From Yarrowia lipolytica (taxonomy: Eukaryota > Ascomycota > Dipodascomycetes > Dipodascales), in contig NC_090775.1 of the NCBI RefSeq assembly GCF_001761485.1, positions 1-64,000 of the forward strand: a stretch of 64,000 nucleotides of DNA, in the 5' to 3' direction. Positions 41,130-49,800 of this stretch are shown one piece after another; position 1 is the first letter of the stretch; the number at the start of each line of letters is the position of its first letter. The translations under genes and the position numbers were made by a program. The notes beneath the pieces were generated by a model that saw nothing but the letters and a program-made list of their open reading frames with translations, did no database searches and had not been told where the DNA came from.

Positions 41130-42965
41130 TCACCAACTGAACCCATCAAACCAACTCTTGAAAGAAGCTGACATTGCCGCCCACCTTCCTTCCGGATCTA
41201 GGGTGGTCTTGGAGGGAGATGGGGGAGACTCATCCGTATCAGAGTCGTCCACAAATCGGACTCTTTTTATTCCTCGTCTTTTAGTCTTCTTTTGTATAGG
41301 TGCTGGAGACTTCCCTTGACCAGGGTCATTCTTGTACCTCACTCGGCCCGACTCTGAGCCTTTGATCGTATCTTCAGTCTTACCAGAATCACCCCCAATC
41401 TTCACTCTCTTGACACAAGTGCCGGGAGTCTCGGTTGAAACACGCTTGGTACCTCGAGGAGGAGCCGGCTCAACATTTTCGGGCAGAGACTTTCCATCTT
41501 GGAGCACTTTCGCATAGCGATTGACAACTTTCATATGCTTCTGTGCTAGGTAGTCGATAATGCGTTGACTGATGGCATCCAATTTCAGATCACCACTGTA
41601 ATCAGGGAGCTGATGTGATGCCAGACTGAAGGTCAGCGACTCTTCAACCAGCTGAGAGATGACAGCCAGATCCACGGCACCCATGTCAACAAGTGGAGGA
41701 TGTGCCTGGACATAAGAATCGGATCGAGGGTCAGGAAAGGACAGGCTTGAAAGATGGTCGTGGAGGTTGTCAGGTGGGATCTTGACTGTTTGTCCGGGGA
41801 ATTTCATTCGGAACAATGTAACGTTGCTGGATGAGCACGTTGTGAATGTCGTATCCAAAGGAGGATGTTGGACACAGAACCGAGCGGTATGTCTGGCTGG
41901 AAGCATCATATTATGAGGCAAGAAGGACTTGATAGTCTCGCTATGGTGAGCGTCTTTGGGAAGATCCACTTTCAAAAGAGGAGTTTGGTATGGTCGTCGT
42001 TTCTGTGCCACATGTCGTCTGGTCCGGTATTCTGAAAACAAATGACAAGAAATGTTGCGGAAGGCTTCCGCGATTTTGACAGGCACTTCATCCTCTTTTT
42101 CTGTCTTGTAAATGGAAACAATCGGATCAAAAGGATGAAGATTGGCAATTGCCATCTGGAGCTCTGTGGCAAGCCACTTGGTTTCTCCCCAACAGGGGTT
42201 CATGAACAGAAAGGCTTTGGGTTGACCATAAGTCTTCATGAAAGCCTTAAGAGCTCTCTGTAGCTTGTCTCTAACGTCGTTTGGGCGCATGGGTTGGAAG
42301 GCAGAAAGAGAAACGGTAGCTTGAGTGGTGTGGTCGATAAAGTAGATGAGGTAAGAGTTTCCCTGTTCTTCTCTGTAGAGACCAAAGAAGACCAATCCAG
42401 CTTTGTTGGCACTCGGATTTAGCGACTTGTGGGACACGTGGTGCTTGTGGATCTTCTTCCAAAGACTCATCATTTCGTCGTAGTGGAGCTGTTTTCTCGG
42501 TTTGCAGAGCTCGGCCCATTTTGTTTCCGAGCCATCCATGCTGCGAATACACCAAGGGAGAATCTGTTTAACCATTTCGACGGTGATGTCGGGTACTTTG
42601 AGACGAATCAGGTGCTCCGAAATGATACTGACAGAAGTGGTATAGTCCAGCAGAACGTGGACGGCAAACACGATCCACGGAACATGTTCCTTGGCAATCT
42701 TAAGGGTTCTTTCATTTGTAGACACGTTTCGTTGAACAATGAGATGTCCATCTTTCAGTTGATCGTTGTACTGCTTGCTTGTGACTAGAGGATAAGACGT
42801 CGAGATGGAATGGTACCAGATTGAAAAGCGACTCAAGTAGGAAACTTGTCCATAGGGAGTAGGCAAATCGAGACATTTCTCAGCTCTCTGAGATATGATG
42901 GTGGCGATTGATGGCGTGGAAGTTATCGTAATTGGAGGCATGGAGTTGGTGGCAGTAGGGGGCAT
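41130..42965 (-). CDS. Integrase-core-like protein, whole ORF, LTR-element affinity
   Basis: 611 aa from the ATG at 42965 (MPPTATNS). An ATG at 43058 in the same frame lies inside the promoter module and is not preferred. Residues about 215-310 resemble the RNase-H-fold core of LTR-retrotransposon integrases, copia/Ty1 type: SYLIYFIDHTTQA, then LQRALKAFMKTYGQP, then MNPCWGETKWLATELQMA. A helical segment before it and a region after it (AEAFRNISCH) fit the same order. The last 120 residues are basic and probably disordered, with nuclear-localisation-like KKTKRRGIKRVRF. No gag, protease, reverse transcriptase or LTR was seen around it. It therefore looks like a stand-alone, possibly host-adopted, integrase relative. 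Whether it has any enzymatic activity cannot be judged from here. The domain call is from pattern resemblance only. Confidence 0.6.
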   Translation of the reverse strand: MPPTATNSMPPITITSTPSIATIISQRAEKCLDLPTPYGQVSYLSRFSIWYHSISTSYPLVTSKQYNDQLKDGHLIVQRNVSTNERTLKIAKEHVPWIVFAVHVLLDYTTSVSIISEHLIRLKVPDITVEMVKQILPWCIRSMDGSETKWAELCKPRKQLHYDEMMSLWKKIHKHHVSHKSLNPSANKAGLVFFGLYREEQGNSYLIYFIDHTTQATVSLSAFQPMRPNDVRDKLQRALKAFMKTYGQPKAFLFMNPCWGETKWLATELQMAIANLHPFDPIVSIYKTEKEDEVPVKIAEAFRNISCHLFSEYRTRRHVAQKRRPYQTPLLKVDLPKDAHHSETIKSFLPHNMMLPARHTARFCVQHPPLDTTFTTCSSSNVTLFRMKFPGQTVKIPPDNLHDHLSSLSFPDPRSDSYVQAHPPLVDMGAVDLAVISQLVEESLTFSLASHQLPDYSGDLKLDAISQRIIDYLAQKHMKVVNRYAKVLQDGKSLPENVEPAPPRGTKRVSTETPGTCVKRVKIGGDSGKTEDTIKGSESGRVRYKNDPGQGKSPAPIQKKTKRRGIKRVRFVDDSDTDESPPSPSKTTLDPEGRWAAMSASFKSWFDGFSW

Positions 42966-43034
42966 GATTATTATGGTGATTTGATGCTGTGGATCATATG
43001 GCGACTGTTGTACAACATTATACTGTACATTGGT

Positions 43035-43179
43035 CCTATAATGACCTAATGAGGCCATGTTTCATGCTACTTCTTGTTTGTGTGGCAGACGCCCGTAGAT
43101 CGAGAGTTGGTTTGATCATACAAAGAAAACATACTCTTGTTCATCACATTTGCGGTTGTGAGGCGTTGGTGTGGCAGAA
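43035..43179. promoter_or_regulatory. Shared module in the divergent promoter of the integrase-like gene and the H4 variant
   Basis: Contains CCTATAATG (43035-43043), a CATTATAGG box for the minus-strand gene about 70 bp from its ATG at 42965. It also contains TTCATG and CTTGTTTG words and two copies of GTGTGGCAGA (43080-43089 and 43170-43179). The first copy is in the same position and order relative to TATA as in the two SUMO-like genes. The module lies between divergent genes and could act on both. Confidence 0.6.
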
Positions 43180-43573
43180 GTCTAGGGGCACCTGGGTGCA
43201 GCGTTGTTTCATATCCTAGAGATGTCCTCTAGGTCCATTGACGTCACTATCGCAGACGGGTTTTTTTGAGTCACTCGTGGCACGTCCACCCAATATGGCA
43301 TTACTCACTGTTTAATGGACCTATCGGGGCACGATCATGTCTGTGATATCCATCTCGTTAGTCTCAGGGGTGCGTGGATTATGCAGCCCCGCATTATCTC
43401 CTGCAGTCTCGGCTATTGTTTCCCGTTTGGTGACACCAGTCGGCCTCACGAGTTTTGAGTTTGGGGCTGAAACAGACAATCAATGTTGAGATGTACCCGT
43501 ACGAGTACTCGAATGGGGTCTTTCAATGTAGTGCAAAGGGTCTCTAAGACTATCCTCAAGCCAGCCGGGGAAG

Positions 43574-43581
43574 TATAAATA
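43574..43581 (+). promoter_or_regulatory. TATA box of the H4 variant gene
   Basis: TATAAATA at 43574-43581, 96 bp upstream of the ATG at 43670. It is followed by a pyrimidine-rich stretch and a leader of ACAACTACAACTAC and (CTA)n trinucleotides ending in ACAATGG. The layout is that of a strong, regulated yeast promoter. Confidence 0.6.
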
Positions 43582-43669
43582 CCACCTTCTTCCCTGTCCA
43601 ATTTCCTCATTAGTCTTCTGGTTCTACACCACAACTACAACTACAACTACTACTACTACTACTACTACA

Positions 43670-43924
43670 ATGGCTGGCGGAAGAGGTCTCAGAAAGGGCA
43701 TCAACAAGCCCACAATCCGTCGTCTTGCCCGACGAGGAGGCGTCAAGAGAATCTCCTCAAACATCGATCCGGACAGCCGAGACATTGTGAAGGATGTCAT
43801 CAAGCAAGTGCTTGGAGACGCCCTTTTCTACACTCATCACGCCCGTCGAAATACCGTCACTGGTGTTGATGTGGTGCATGCCCTCAAGCGACAGGGCAGA
43901 CCCCTCTATGGCTTTGATGCTTAG
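43670..43924 (+). CDS. Divergent histone H4 variant with shortened N-terminal tail
   Basis: 84 aa, against about 103 for canonical H4. The histone fold is clear: [17 protein letters not shown] (helix 1 entry), a diverged helix 1 to helix 2, then [21 protein letters not shown] and LYGF. Conserved H4 positions are kept around the DNA-contacting RRGGVKRIS and the C-terminal helix 3. The stretch between them ([26 protein letters not shown]) differs strongly from the canonical segment, which is among the most conserved in eukaryotes. The N-tail is reduced to AGGRGLRK before GINKP, so the region holding Lys5, 8, 12, 16 and 20 is essentially gone. No upstream exon was found, and the ATG has a good context (ACAATGG). 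It is transcribed divergently from the integrase-like gene. A bona fide variant rather than a pseudogene is favoured, since the frame is clean. Confidence 0.92.
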   Translation: MAGGRGLRKGINKPTIRRLARRGGVKRISSNIDPDSRDIVKDVIKQVLGDALFYTHHARRNTVTGVDVVHALKRQGRPLYGFDA

Positions 43925-45282
43925 TCAAAGACCACTTTTGGCAACTCTTTACTGAATTAACATGCGAAATTGTAATGAGAGTAGTAGGCCTTGGGCGAGA
44001 CGTCGTATTTCACATTGTATCGTAGCACCTCGAATTCGCCGACTGGAGAATCAAATACCAACTTTCGAGGTGATATATTAATACAATGAGATAGAGGAGG
44101 AGTTTTTGATCATTTTGGTACCACAAAGTGGTTCATTATTGCTTCGGATTATTGAATGATGACTGTCTGTTTTTCTCTATGGGTTCATGTTGGCGGAGTA
44201 TAGTGGAGCACACACAATCAACAATAACAACAACAACAACACACACAGTGGATTGAAAGTGGACGTAATAAACAAGTACAACTACTTGTGGACGGCGTCA
44301 GGTACTTTCTTGAGAACATTTCTCTCATTCAGAGGACTTTGTACTAGCTATAGTCCACTTTGTATGCTCTGGAGAACAATGAAGATTCGAACAATAATAT
44401 CTAATATTGGAAGAAAGAGGAGCTCTTCACGAGCGATTGGAAATCTGAAGACCAGTCGGGCAGAAAAATCGTGAAATCGGTGATCTAGGAATGAACATTG
44501 TCCGGAGTTCATATATTGCTCATTAGGGACACATTTCAGACTATTTTATATGATAATAATTGTTTATTTGTCCCCCCTTGTTCAATTGATAAAGCTTTGG
44601 TTTTGATCAACCAGATATTCGTCATTCTAGAGTCATCCCAGAGTTCTTTTTTTTTTTAATAACATAATACATTTTTTTTTTTTTCTGCATATACATTCAT
44701 TTAATTATAACTTTGCTGTGAAAGAATAACCTTTGAAATGAATGTACGCTTACACGAATATTACTAATTAATGTCTTCTAACTGCACCCATGTCTTCTAA
44801 CTGCACCCAGTATCCATTGAACATTATAAGTATTAATGCTGATTAGATAAGTTAACGGAACGACTTACAGGGACACCACGTTCCCATTGTGGCACACACC
44901 CTTCTGGTGGGCTTGCTCATTCTCTTCTGGTGTGTGCTTGTTCATTCACCAGGAAAAGATTCTAGATCAGTGAAACTCTTAACAGGATGGATATCTCGTC
45001 TACGACCAAGCTGGTTCCTCTCATCATAATTGCCAGGAATCGCCAGGTATCCTACTACTGACAGACACCTTCCTCACCCCAATATAGTCCCTAAAAATTT
45101 CTGTGGCCGAGTCCACCTCGCGATTGTAGAGGTCCAGAACGTCATTATCGCGACTGCCAGAAAACTCAAAAGCACCTTACGGTATGTACTGTACTGTACT
45201 GCACTGTACCGATCTCACACACCTCCTACACAACATGATCGACTATATACATCATATCATTAACTGCTTTCATCACAACCAC
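43925..45282. other. Intergenic, AT-rich, no gene seen
   Basis: Convergent space between the H4 variant and LAP2. Contains T-runs at 44648-44660 and 44671-44685, a twofold tandem ATGTCTTCTAACTGCACCC at 44770-44808, and a GTAC array at 45181-45212. A 95-aa frame at 44187 is Asn-repeat-led and domain-free; not called. Confidence 0.5.
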
Positions 45283-47226
45283 CTACTGGAGATCCTTGGA
45301 AACCATGTCCCGGCAAATGGGATGGTAGAAGTCCTTGTTCTTCTCGAAGGTCTCCTTGGCGAGCTTGGGGTCAACCGAGTTGAGAGCTCGGTAGCCGGGT
45401 CGAACAAACTTCATTCGACCCACGGTGGCCAGCCAGTCGGCCAGCTTGGGGTACTCGGACTCCACCTTGGCCAGGATGGCAATGGAGTACCACTTGGCAA
45501 TCACCTCGGGGTTGGAGGAGTTGGCCAGCGAGTAAATGTCGCCCATATTGGAAATGAGTTCCTTCTTGTTGGCCCAGGAGAATCCGTCCTTGCCCTCGTA
45601 CTCGCTCAGAGTGATGAGGAAGACCACCATCTGAGAGGAGTTGAAAGAGGCAATGTCCTTGGCAGAGAAGGCAGAGGCATCGGAGGCGTCCTTCCATCGG
45701 GAAGCAAGGCTGTAACACTCATCAGCCAGAGTAGTATCGAACTTGGGCTTGTTGGGGAGTCCGGGGGCAAACAGAGTCTTCTCCCAGTCAATGGCGTTCA
45801 ACTTGTCGGTCACCTCCTTGTCGTTGGCATAGAAATCAAACAGGCAATCAATGAACTGGTAGGTATCCAGGGACTTGTATCGGAAGTGCTTAAAGTAGTG
45901 CTTGACAAAGGGATCGAACTTGGCCTGGCCAATCTCGGTCTCCAAAAAGAAGAGGAATGTGGATCCCTTCTCGTAGGGCACAGAGGAGAAGGCATCATCA
46001 GGGTCAGCACCCCCGTTGGGTTTGAGATCAACGACCAGTTGGGTGTACGACTCCTGGACGGGGTCTCGGGACATGAGTTTGACACTCTCCTCCAGAGCGT
46101 TCCATCCGATGATGGCAGAGAAGTGTCGCTGCTGCTCACCCTCTAGAGCACCAACGATTCGTCGCTCAAGATACACGGTCCAGCCCTCGTTGAGCCAGAA
46201 ATGTTCCCAGGAGCAGTTGGTGACCAGGTTACCACTCCACGAGTGGGCCAGTTCGTGTGCAATCACATCAACATTCTGTCGGTCTCCAGAAACCAGGGTA
46301 GGAGTGGCAAAGGTGATGTTAGGGTTTTCCATTCCTCCGTATGGGAACGAGGGAGGCAGCACCAGCACATCGTACTTCTCCCACTCGTAGGGGAAGACAA
46401 TGTTCTCTGCTGCGTTGATGAACTTTTCGGTGTCGGCCTCAAACTCATACTGGCACTTGTGGAGGTCACAGGGCTCGGAGTAGACGTCGGATCTGGGGCC
46501 AATGGGGGCAGAATCGAGGTCTCCTCCGGCCAGAGCAAACAGGTAGGCCGGGATAGGCACCTTTTGCCGGAACACAAACTTGCCGGTGTCGTTACTGGAC
46601 TTGATGGGCAGACCAGAGGCGACAACGGGGTGGTCGGACTCAATCTCGATATCGAAGGTGGACTTGACGGAGGGTGTATCGAAGGCGGGCATGACGGATC
46701 GGGCGTGGATGGCCTGGCACTGGGAGAAGAAGTAAGGCGCCTTCTTTCCGGCAGTCTGTTCGGGAGTCAGCCATTGGAGAGCAGTGCAGGAGGGGGTGGT
46801 GGAGTAAGCGATCTTGACCTGGAGCTTGTCGCCAGAGTTGGGGGGCAAAGTGATGGTCAAGGGTGATCCAAAAATGTTGTGTCGCTCACCGATGGAGAAG
46901 TCGGCTTTGTGTCCGTTGACTTGGACCTCCTGGATGTCGAGGTAGGAGGTGTCCAGAACGAGGTTTTTGGGGCTGTTTTCCACCGTCAGGTCGTAGGTGA
47001 CCGATCCTGCGAGCTTCTGGTCCGTCCAGTCGACCTTGAGGCAGACGGTGGTGTTTGTCGGCTTGAAGTGTTCGTAGTTGGACAGAGTGGAAGGGTCTCT
47101 CTCGGGGCCCTTTTTCTGGGGGACTCGGTGGGGCAAGAGTCTGGCTGCGTGGGACATGGTTCGTCGATGTGGTGCGCGTACAAGGGACCGGGTTACAACG
47201 CCGCTAAGTGCTCGTAGACTGAACAT
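45283..47226 (-). CDS. Leukotriene A4 hydrolase-type leucine aminopeptidase (Lap2)
   Basis: M1-family zinc metallopeptidase with aminopeptidase and usually epoxide hydrolase activity. 647 aa from the ATG at 47226. An internal ATG (MSHAARLLPH, residue 24) would give the usual cytosolic form; the extra 23 residues are basic and Ser/Leu/Val-rich like a mitochondrial presequence, so two forms are possible. The beta-rich N-terminal domain is followed by the exopeptidase motif PYGGMENPN near 292-300 and the zinc site HELAHSWSGN (His324, Glu325, His328), with Glu347 in FWLNEGW. A C-terminal alpha-solenoid domain as in LTA4H ends the protein. Intact, no intron. Confidence 0.96.
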   Translation of the reverse strand: MFSLRALSGVVTRSLVRAPHRRTMSHAARLLPHRVPQKKGPERDPSTLSNYEHFKPTNTTVCLKVDWTDQKLAGSVTYDLTVENSPKNLVLDTSYLDIQEVQVNGHKADFSIGERHNIFGSPLTITLPPNSGDKLQVKIAYSTTPSCTALQWLTPEQTAGKKAPYFFSQCQAIHARSVMPAFDTPSVKSTFDIEIESDHPVVASGLPIKSSNDTGKFVFRQKVPIPAYLFALAGGDLDSAPIGPRSDVYSEPCDLHKCQYEFEADTEKFINAAENIVFPYEWEKYDVLVLPPSFPYGGMENPNITFATPTLVSGDRQNVDVIAHELAHSWSGNLVTNCSWEHFWLNEGWTVYLERRIVGALEGEQQRHFSAIIGWNALEESVKLMSRDPVQESYTQLVVDLKPNGGADPDDAFSSVPYEKGSTFLFFLETEIGQAKFDPFVKHYFKHFRYKSLDTYQFIDCLFDFYANDKEVTDKLNAIDWEKTLFAPGLPNKPKFDTTLADECYSLASRWKDASDASAFSAKDIASFNSSQMVVFLITLSEYEGKDGFSWANKKELISNMGDIYSLANSSNPEVIAKWYSIAILAKVESEYPKLADWLATVGRMKFVRPGYRALNSVDPKLAKETFEKNKDFYHPICRDMVSKDLQ

Positions 47227-49800
47227 GTAAAAATCGGCAGAAGGGGGGTCTTTTTATGGGTACGAGGCACTGGACCTGCGAAACTTTATTTGGGACCTGC
47301 GAAACCTAACTTCTGGCCATGCATTTGCAGGTAGGGATCCGATGCATAGGCGAAGTTAAAAAGTGCCGTGTGGGATGGGGCAGGGTGTGGGTGCGGTGTT
47401 GGGGGCTGTTGGAGAGGTCCCATCAAGTAGCTGAGTGTTGGGAAGTGTTTTTCCGCCGATTTGGCGCTGGTTTATGGCTTGAATTTTCCAATTCCGCCAA
47501 CCACGCGTCCAGAAAATACCCGTCTATTCTTGTCCCCACCTTCCCACTAGACTAAAACTCGTATGAAACTGTATCATACTGTATACTACCAGCGAGAACA
47601 AGTACGAGTATGTACGGTAGCCCGATATACGACTGAAAGTAGTTGCTACGGGAGCTTGTTGAAATAGAGCCATATTTCAGCTCTGTCTTATTGCAAAGAG
47701 AGCGACAAAAGGAGTATTTGCACCAGAGATGGCACGTGTTCCGCCTTCTGACTTGTCTCAGCCAGGCTCTGTAGCTAGTGTAGGATTGTTTTGTACAACG
47801 GGATGAGGTGACCACAAACAGAAGACAATGATCAATATATATTATATATATATATAATATATAATAACATGATTCGACCCCCGTCCCTCCTGAATTTTCT
47901 TCTTTTCTCTTCTTTTTGGCTCAATGCCATTGCTGCCGTGGGTGACCTCCTCGTCTGTCTTGTCTCTTCGCGCTTGCTAATACGCGGACTCCGACGAGCT
48001 ACCTATCTGAGAGCTAGATCCCATCTAGCTTCAACATCGCTGGGGCTAGTGATGTCATCCACATGACCGTGTGGACGGGGTTAATGGAGCTAAGTGTGTC
48101 TCACCGACGAGTGAGGGCGGTTGCGGGGACTGGAGGAGTCTCGGAGAGATTGTCCTTCTTTTGAGCTCTGCAGCTACCCAATCAAGTTCACTCATCCCGA
48201 GCCGTGACGTAACGGTGAGTATGTCGGTCAATTGGGGGTAGTGAACGTTTCGGAGCGGTCGGTTGTAGGCGGGTGGGTATCACAGGTGGTCTTGATTGTA
48301 GGAGTAAGAATGTCTGGTTTGTTTTTGATTGGGCCAATGTTGGTCAAGATAGTGGTGATGTGGATGGTGGAGGTATTGGACATGTCGATACTGAGGTATT
48401 GAAGATGTCGATCTTGGAGGTATTGGACATGTCGATATTTCTCTGGGAGCCACACAATACGCGATCCAACACGCAAAATACAGGCTAGTCTGTTGATGGG
48501 GCTGATAAGAACCCTCAAACTAGCGTCATGGTAGTGCAATGAAGCCGGCACTAGACACTGGGTCGGGTAATTGCCTAAGGCTTGAGTCGAATAGAGTCGA
48601 ATGGAGTTGGTTGTTGGTTAGTCTAGAGTCGACTCGCTCGACTGATTCGACTTGCTCGACTTGCTCGACTGACTCGACTGACTCGACCGAAGCTTGAGAG
48701 ATCTAAATGTCACATGATATCATATGATAATCATCTATAGCAACTTCCTCGACCAATCCCCTTGCATTCCATTCTCCTCATCTTTCAATACAGCATATAT
48801 CATCTCATCACTCTCAAACTCAACACTCTATATACAACTCCGATAAATTTTGCGACATAACTCAACTTAAAACGCCCACCCCAGATAAGATAAATGTGGG
48901 AATGCTACCGGTACGATATCGGACTACCATTCATGGAGTCTCAGAACAGCATAAAACTGAGTGATAATTTTTGGTATTATTTTCAACAAATAAATGAAGC
49001 CATTTAATTGGTATTTATGTATTGTCTTATTTTTTTCACAATTTACTTGAGTTTTGAAAACCCATTGCCCTCCCCAACACAACATCCAGCCAATAGAGAG
49101 ACTGGAAGACGCTAATAAAACAGCCGTGCAACGTTGTAAGAGCTGAGATTAACCCAAGGAGCAGACATGATTGGTGGACTGGAGACGACCAAAACAGCAG
49201 CTATCTCCGATCGTCAATCATCGGTTACTTTTGTTTTGCTCAAACTGCGCCAGACTCCGTCACGTGACGTACAGTACACGGGTGAGCGGACATGTGCTCA
49301 ACCCAACACAACACAACACACCATGCTATACTACAAGTAGCAATCACGGAGTATAACGGTATCGTAGCTACTCAAAACACCATTCACTAACTGCCAGTGG
49401 TAGAGGGAAAAGACAGATCAAGAGTAGTGAATATGACTGGCCAATGATAATACTACTAGTATGAGAGAATGGCCGCCAGATCCAGCTCCTCCACGTGCTC
49501 AACTCAACTCCACACTCCCAAACCAAACCCACCCTCCACCTGCAGATCAACCAAACTCTACATCTACACGACGATACACGAATTGGTCTTCGCTACACGT
49601 TCTAAGACGGTTTCTGAGCTACGACAGGACTTTTTACATCGACCAATCACACTTGTTCTTTTCATTGATTGGATTCTTCATCGACCGGCTTTTTTCCCCC
49701 TGACTGGCTTTTCATCGACTGGCTTTTCATCGACTGGCTTTTCATCGACTGGCTTTTTGCATTTCCTAGACATTCGTTTTTGTGACACAATCCCGAGAAG
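47227..49800. other. Intergenic region with simple repeats
   Basis: About 2.6 kb. A (TA)n block lies at 47837-47865. Three imperfect copies of a 25-30-bp unit around GAGGTATTGGACATGTCGAT lie at 48368-48440. A 9-bp array of CTCGACTGA type lies at 48627-48690. The 15-bp array before the carrier gene is listed separately. ORFs of 65-133 aa read through these repeats and are not called. Confidence 0.5.
49682..49761 (+). repeat. 15-bp tandem repeat in the carrier gene leader
   Basis: GACTGGCTTTTCATC recurs with an exact 15-bp period from 49702, 49717, 49732 and 49747, with a diverged unit at 49682. It lies 40-120 bp upstream of the carrier ATG, so it is in the 5' leader or core promoter. Confidence 0.9.

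Noticed and set aside
40735-41319. 194-aa plus-strand ORF
   Set aside because: Its 3' half is antisense to the integrase-like gene, and its 5' half reads through a GTAC array.
42966-43058. Upstream ATG at 43058 as start of the integrase-like protein
   Set aside because: It lies inside the promoter module shared with the two SUMO-like genes, upstream of the likely transcription start; the ATG at 42965 (MPPTATNS) fits better.
44187-44474. 95-aa plus-strand ORF with an Asn run
   Set aside because: Translation of an AAC repeat in AT-rich non-coding DNA; no domain.
48228-48551. 107-aa minus-strand ORF
   Set aside because: Its repeated residues come from a short DNA repeat; no other support.
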